A stretch of 64,000 nt of DNA, from NCBI GenBank assembly GCA_943789465.1, contig CALSUF010000004.1, positions 1 to 64,000 on the forward strand, written 5' to 3'. The notes beneath the pieces were generated by a model. It was not told where the DNA came from. It was given only the letters and a program-made list of their open reading frames with translations, and made no database searches. Position numbers and translations under genes: made by a program. Positions within the stretch are counted from its first letter, which is position 1, and every line of letters begins with the position of its first letter. This document shows, piece by piece, positions 63,468-64,000 of the stretch. This DNA is from an uncultured Flavobacteriaceae bacterium (GTDB taxonomy: Bacteria > Bacteroidota > Bacteroidia > Flavobacteriales > Flavobacteriaceae).

Positions 63468-63522
63468 ATCAAAAGCAAGCAAAATCATAAAGCTTGCTTT
63501 TTTGGTTTTGCTTGCTTTTGAT
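63468..63522 (+). terminator. nested inverted repeats after tRNA-Arg, probable terminator
   Basis: A 17-bp perfect inverted repeat (ATCAAAAGCAAGCAAAA, 63468-63484, and its complement at 63506-63522) encloses a second, shorter stem. AAAGCAAGC can also pair with GCTTGCTTT at about 63491-63500, followed by a T run. The inner stem is a normal terminator. The outer repeat is unusually long. Confidence 0.6.
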
Positions 63523-63552
63523 TTTCAGCGCTGAGTGCTGTCAGGAAAAACC

Positions 63553-63568
63553 ATCCTGCCGAGGTCAC
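63553..63568 (+). repeat. 16-bp direct repeat of the tRNA-Arg 3' end
   Basis: ATCCTGCCGAGGTCAC at 63553-63568 is identical to 63446-63461, the 3' end of tRNA-Arg plus one base. Ahead of it CAGGA is present, so a degenerate T-stem (CAGGA...TCCTG) can still form. This is the form of an attachment-site duplicate or of a partial tandem copy. Confidence 0.55.
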
Positions 63569-63603
63569 AATTTATCCTCAAGAATAATAATTTATTTATT
63601 TCT

Positions 63604-63611
63604 TATATTTG
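63604..63611 (+). promoter_or_regulatory. possible -7 element for the last T9SS gene
   Basis: TATATTTG fits TAnnTTTG and lies 20 bases before the ATG at 63632. No good TTG is seen at the usual distance upstream. Confidence 0.4.
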
Positions 63612-63631
63612 AATTATAAACCAATTTAACA

Positions 63632-64000
63632 ATGCGTTATTTTACATTCCTTTTTTTGCTTTTAGGCCTTTCTGGCTATGGGCAAAGCATCTCTAAACAA
63701 GTCATTGGTCCAGCAGGAGCCACTTTTGAAAACGGAAACAACAAACTCAGCTATACTGCTGGAGAACTAGCCGTCGGTGCCATGACCTCCGAAGATGGTA
63801 GCATCCAATTAGGAAACGGCTATTATCCCTCCTTAGATTTAACAATTTTAACTACACAAACACCACAGCTACAATTACAAGTCAAGGTCTTTCCAAATCC
63901 TGTAGCAGAAGCCATTTTCATCACCCATCCAACAGAACAACTTTTTGAAGTAAGAATAACAGACATCAGCGGAAAACAAATGCTACAAACCCAACATCAA
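63632..64000 (+). CDS. T9SS type A sorting-domain protein (3' end outside window)
   Basis: The visible 123 codons begin MRYFTFLFLLLGLSGYGQ, a signal peptide. A short central part follows, with SKQVIGPAGATFENGNNKLSYTAGEL and a glycine-containing LGNGYYPSL. The end is the type A sorting domain: LQVKVFPNPVAEAIFITH, ITDISGKQM. The last residues are cut by the window edge. With so short a mature part it is probably a small surface or secreted protein. The TAGELAVGAM pattern resembles small flavobacterial T9SS cargo of unknown function. Confidence 0.82.
   Translation, partial: MRYFTFLFLLLGLSGYGQSISKQVIGPAGATFENGNNKLSYTAGELAVGAMTSEDGSIQLGNGYYPSLDLTILTTQTPQLQLQVKVFPNPVAEAIFITHPTEQLFEVRITDISGKQMLQTQHQ

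Overview
The window comes from a low-GC Bacteroidota chromosome, almost certainly a marine member of the Flavobacteriaceae. Four things point there. It carries type IX secretion and gliding genes (porU, porV, gldJ) together with proteins bearing type A and type B T9SS sorting domains. Promoters fit the Bacteroidota pattern TTG-N17-23-TAnnTTTG. SecD and SecF are fused. Most of the rest is housekeeping with flavobacterial family proteins (DUF2911, DUF4293, DUF6588, DUF1599, BT_3928-like).

Layout. 1-3.2 kb, minus strand: pyruvate dehydrogenase E2 (cut by the window edge) and E1-alpha, then cytidine deaminase. 3.2-10.3 kb: porV and porU on minus, gldJ on plus. These supply the T9SS sortase, its outer-membrane shuttle and a gliding lipoprotein. 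10.3-21.4 kb: murF, a small T9SS cargo, tRNA-Val, a YwaF-like membrane protein, an M28 peptidase, an SDR, ffh and folD, facing a minus-strand run (VOC protein, rRNA pseudouridine synthase, hydrolase, cupin, lipoprotein), then queE. 21.4-31.6 kb: DUF2911, asnB, gyrB, DUF6588, mdh, secDF. 31.7-35.0 kb: a minus-strand operon folE-cysS-yidD-lgt. 35.2-41.0 kb: a small secreted protein coupled to a 1774-residue T9SS type B protein built from ten repeated modules. 41.1-45.8 kb: a FadL-like porin, a low-complexity lipoprotein, proS, tRNA-Glu and rpsT.

45.8-49.2 kb is the accessory part and the most interesting. A lipoprotein with an acidic surface-export-like signal, a VVVTAP linker and a C-terminal HEXXH domain is followed by two small envelope proteins, then by an orphan coding tail that overlaps the start of a lipoprotein gene broken by three frameshifts. 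This looks like a decaying polymorphic toxin/immunity cassette array. It is an inference from architecture, not a recognised family match.

49.3-64 kb: rho with a low-complexity insert, DUF4293, a phosphoesterase, truA, an ABC exporter, cdaA and folP on minus, then a plus-strand run DUF1599, DoxX/BT_3928-like, DppB-like permease, thioredoxin-like lipoprotein, tpiA, prmA, clpS. On minus follow a persulfide-dioxygenase/rhodanese fusion and a small HMA protein. The end holds tRNA-Arg with a partial second copy of its 3' end (a possible attachment-site scar) and the start of another T9SS cargo gene.
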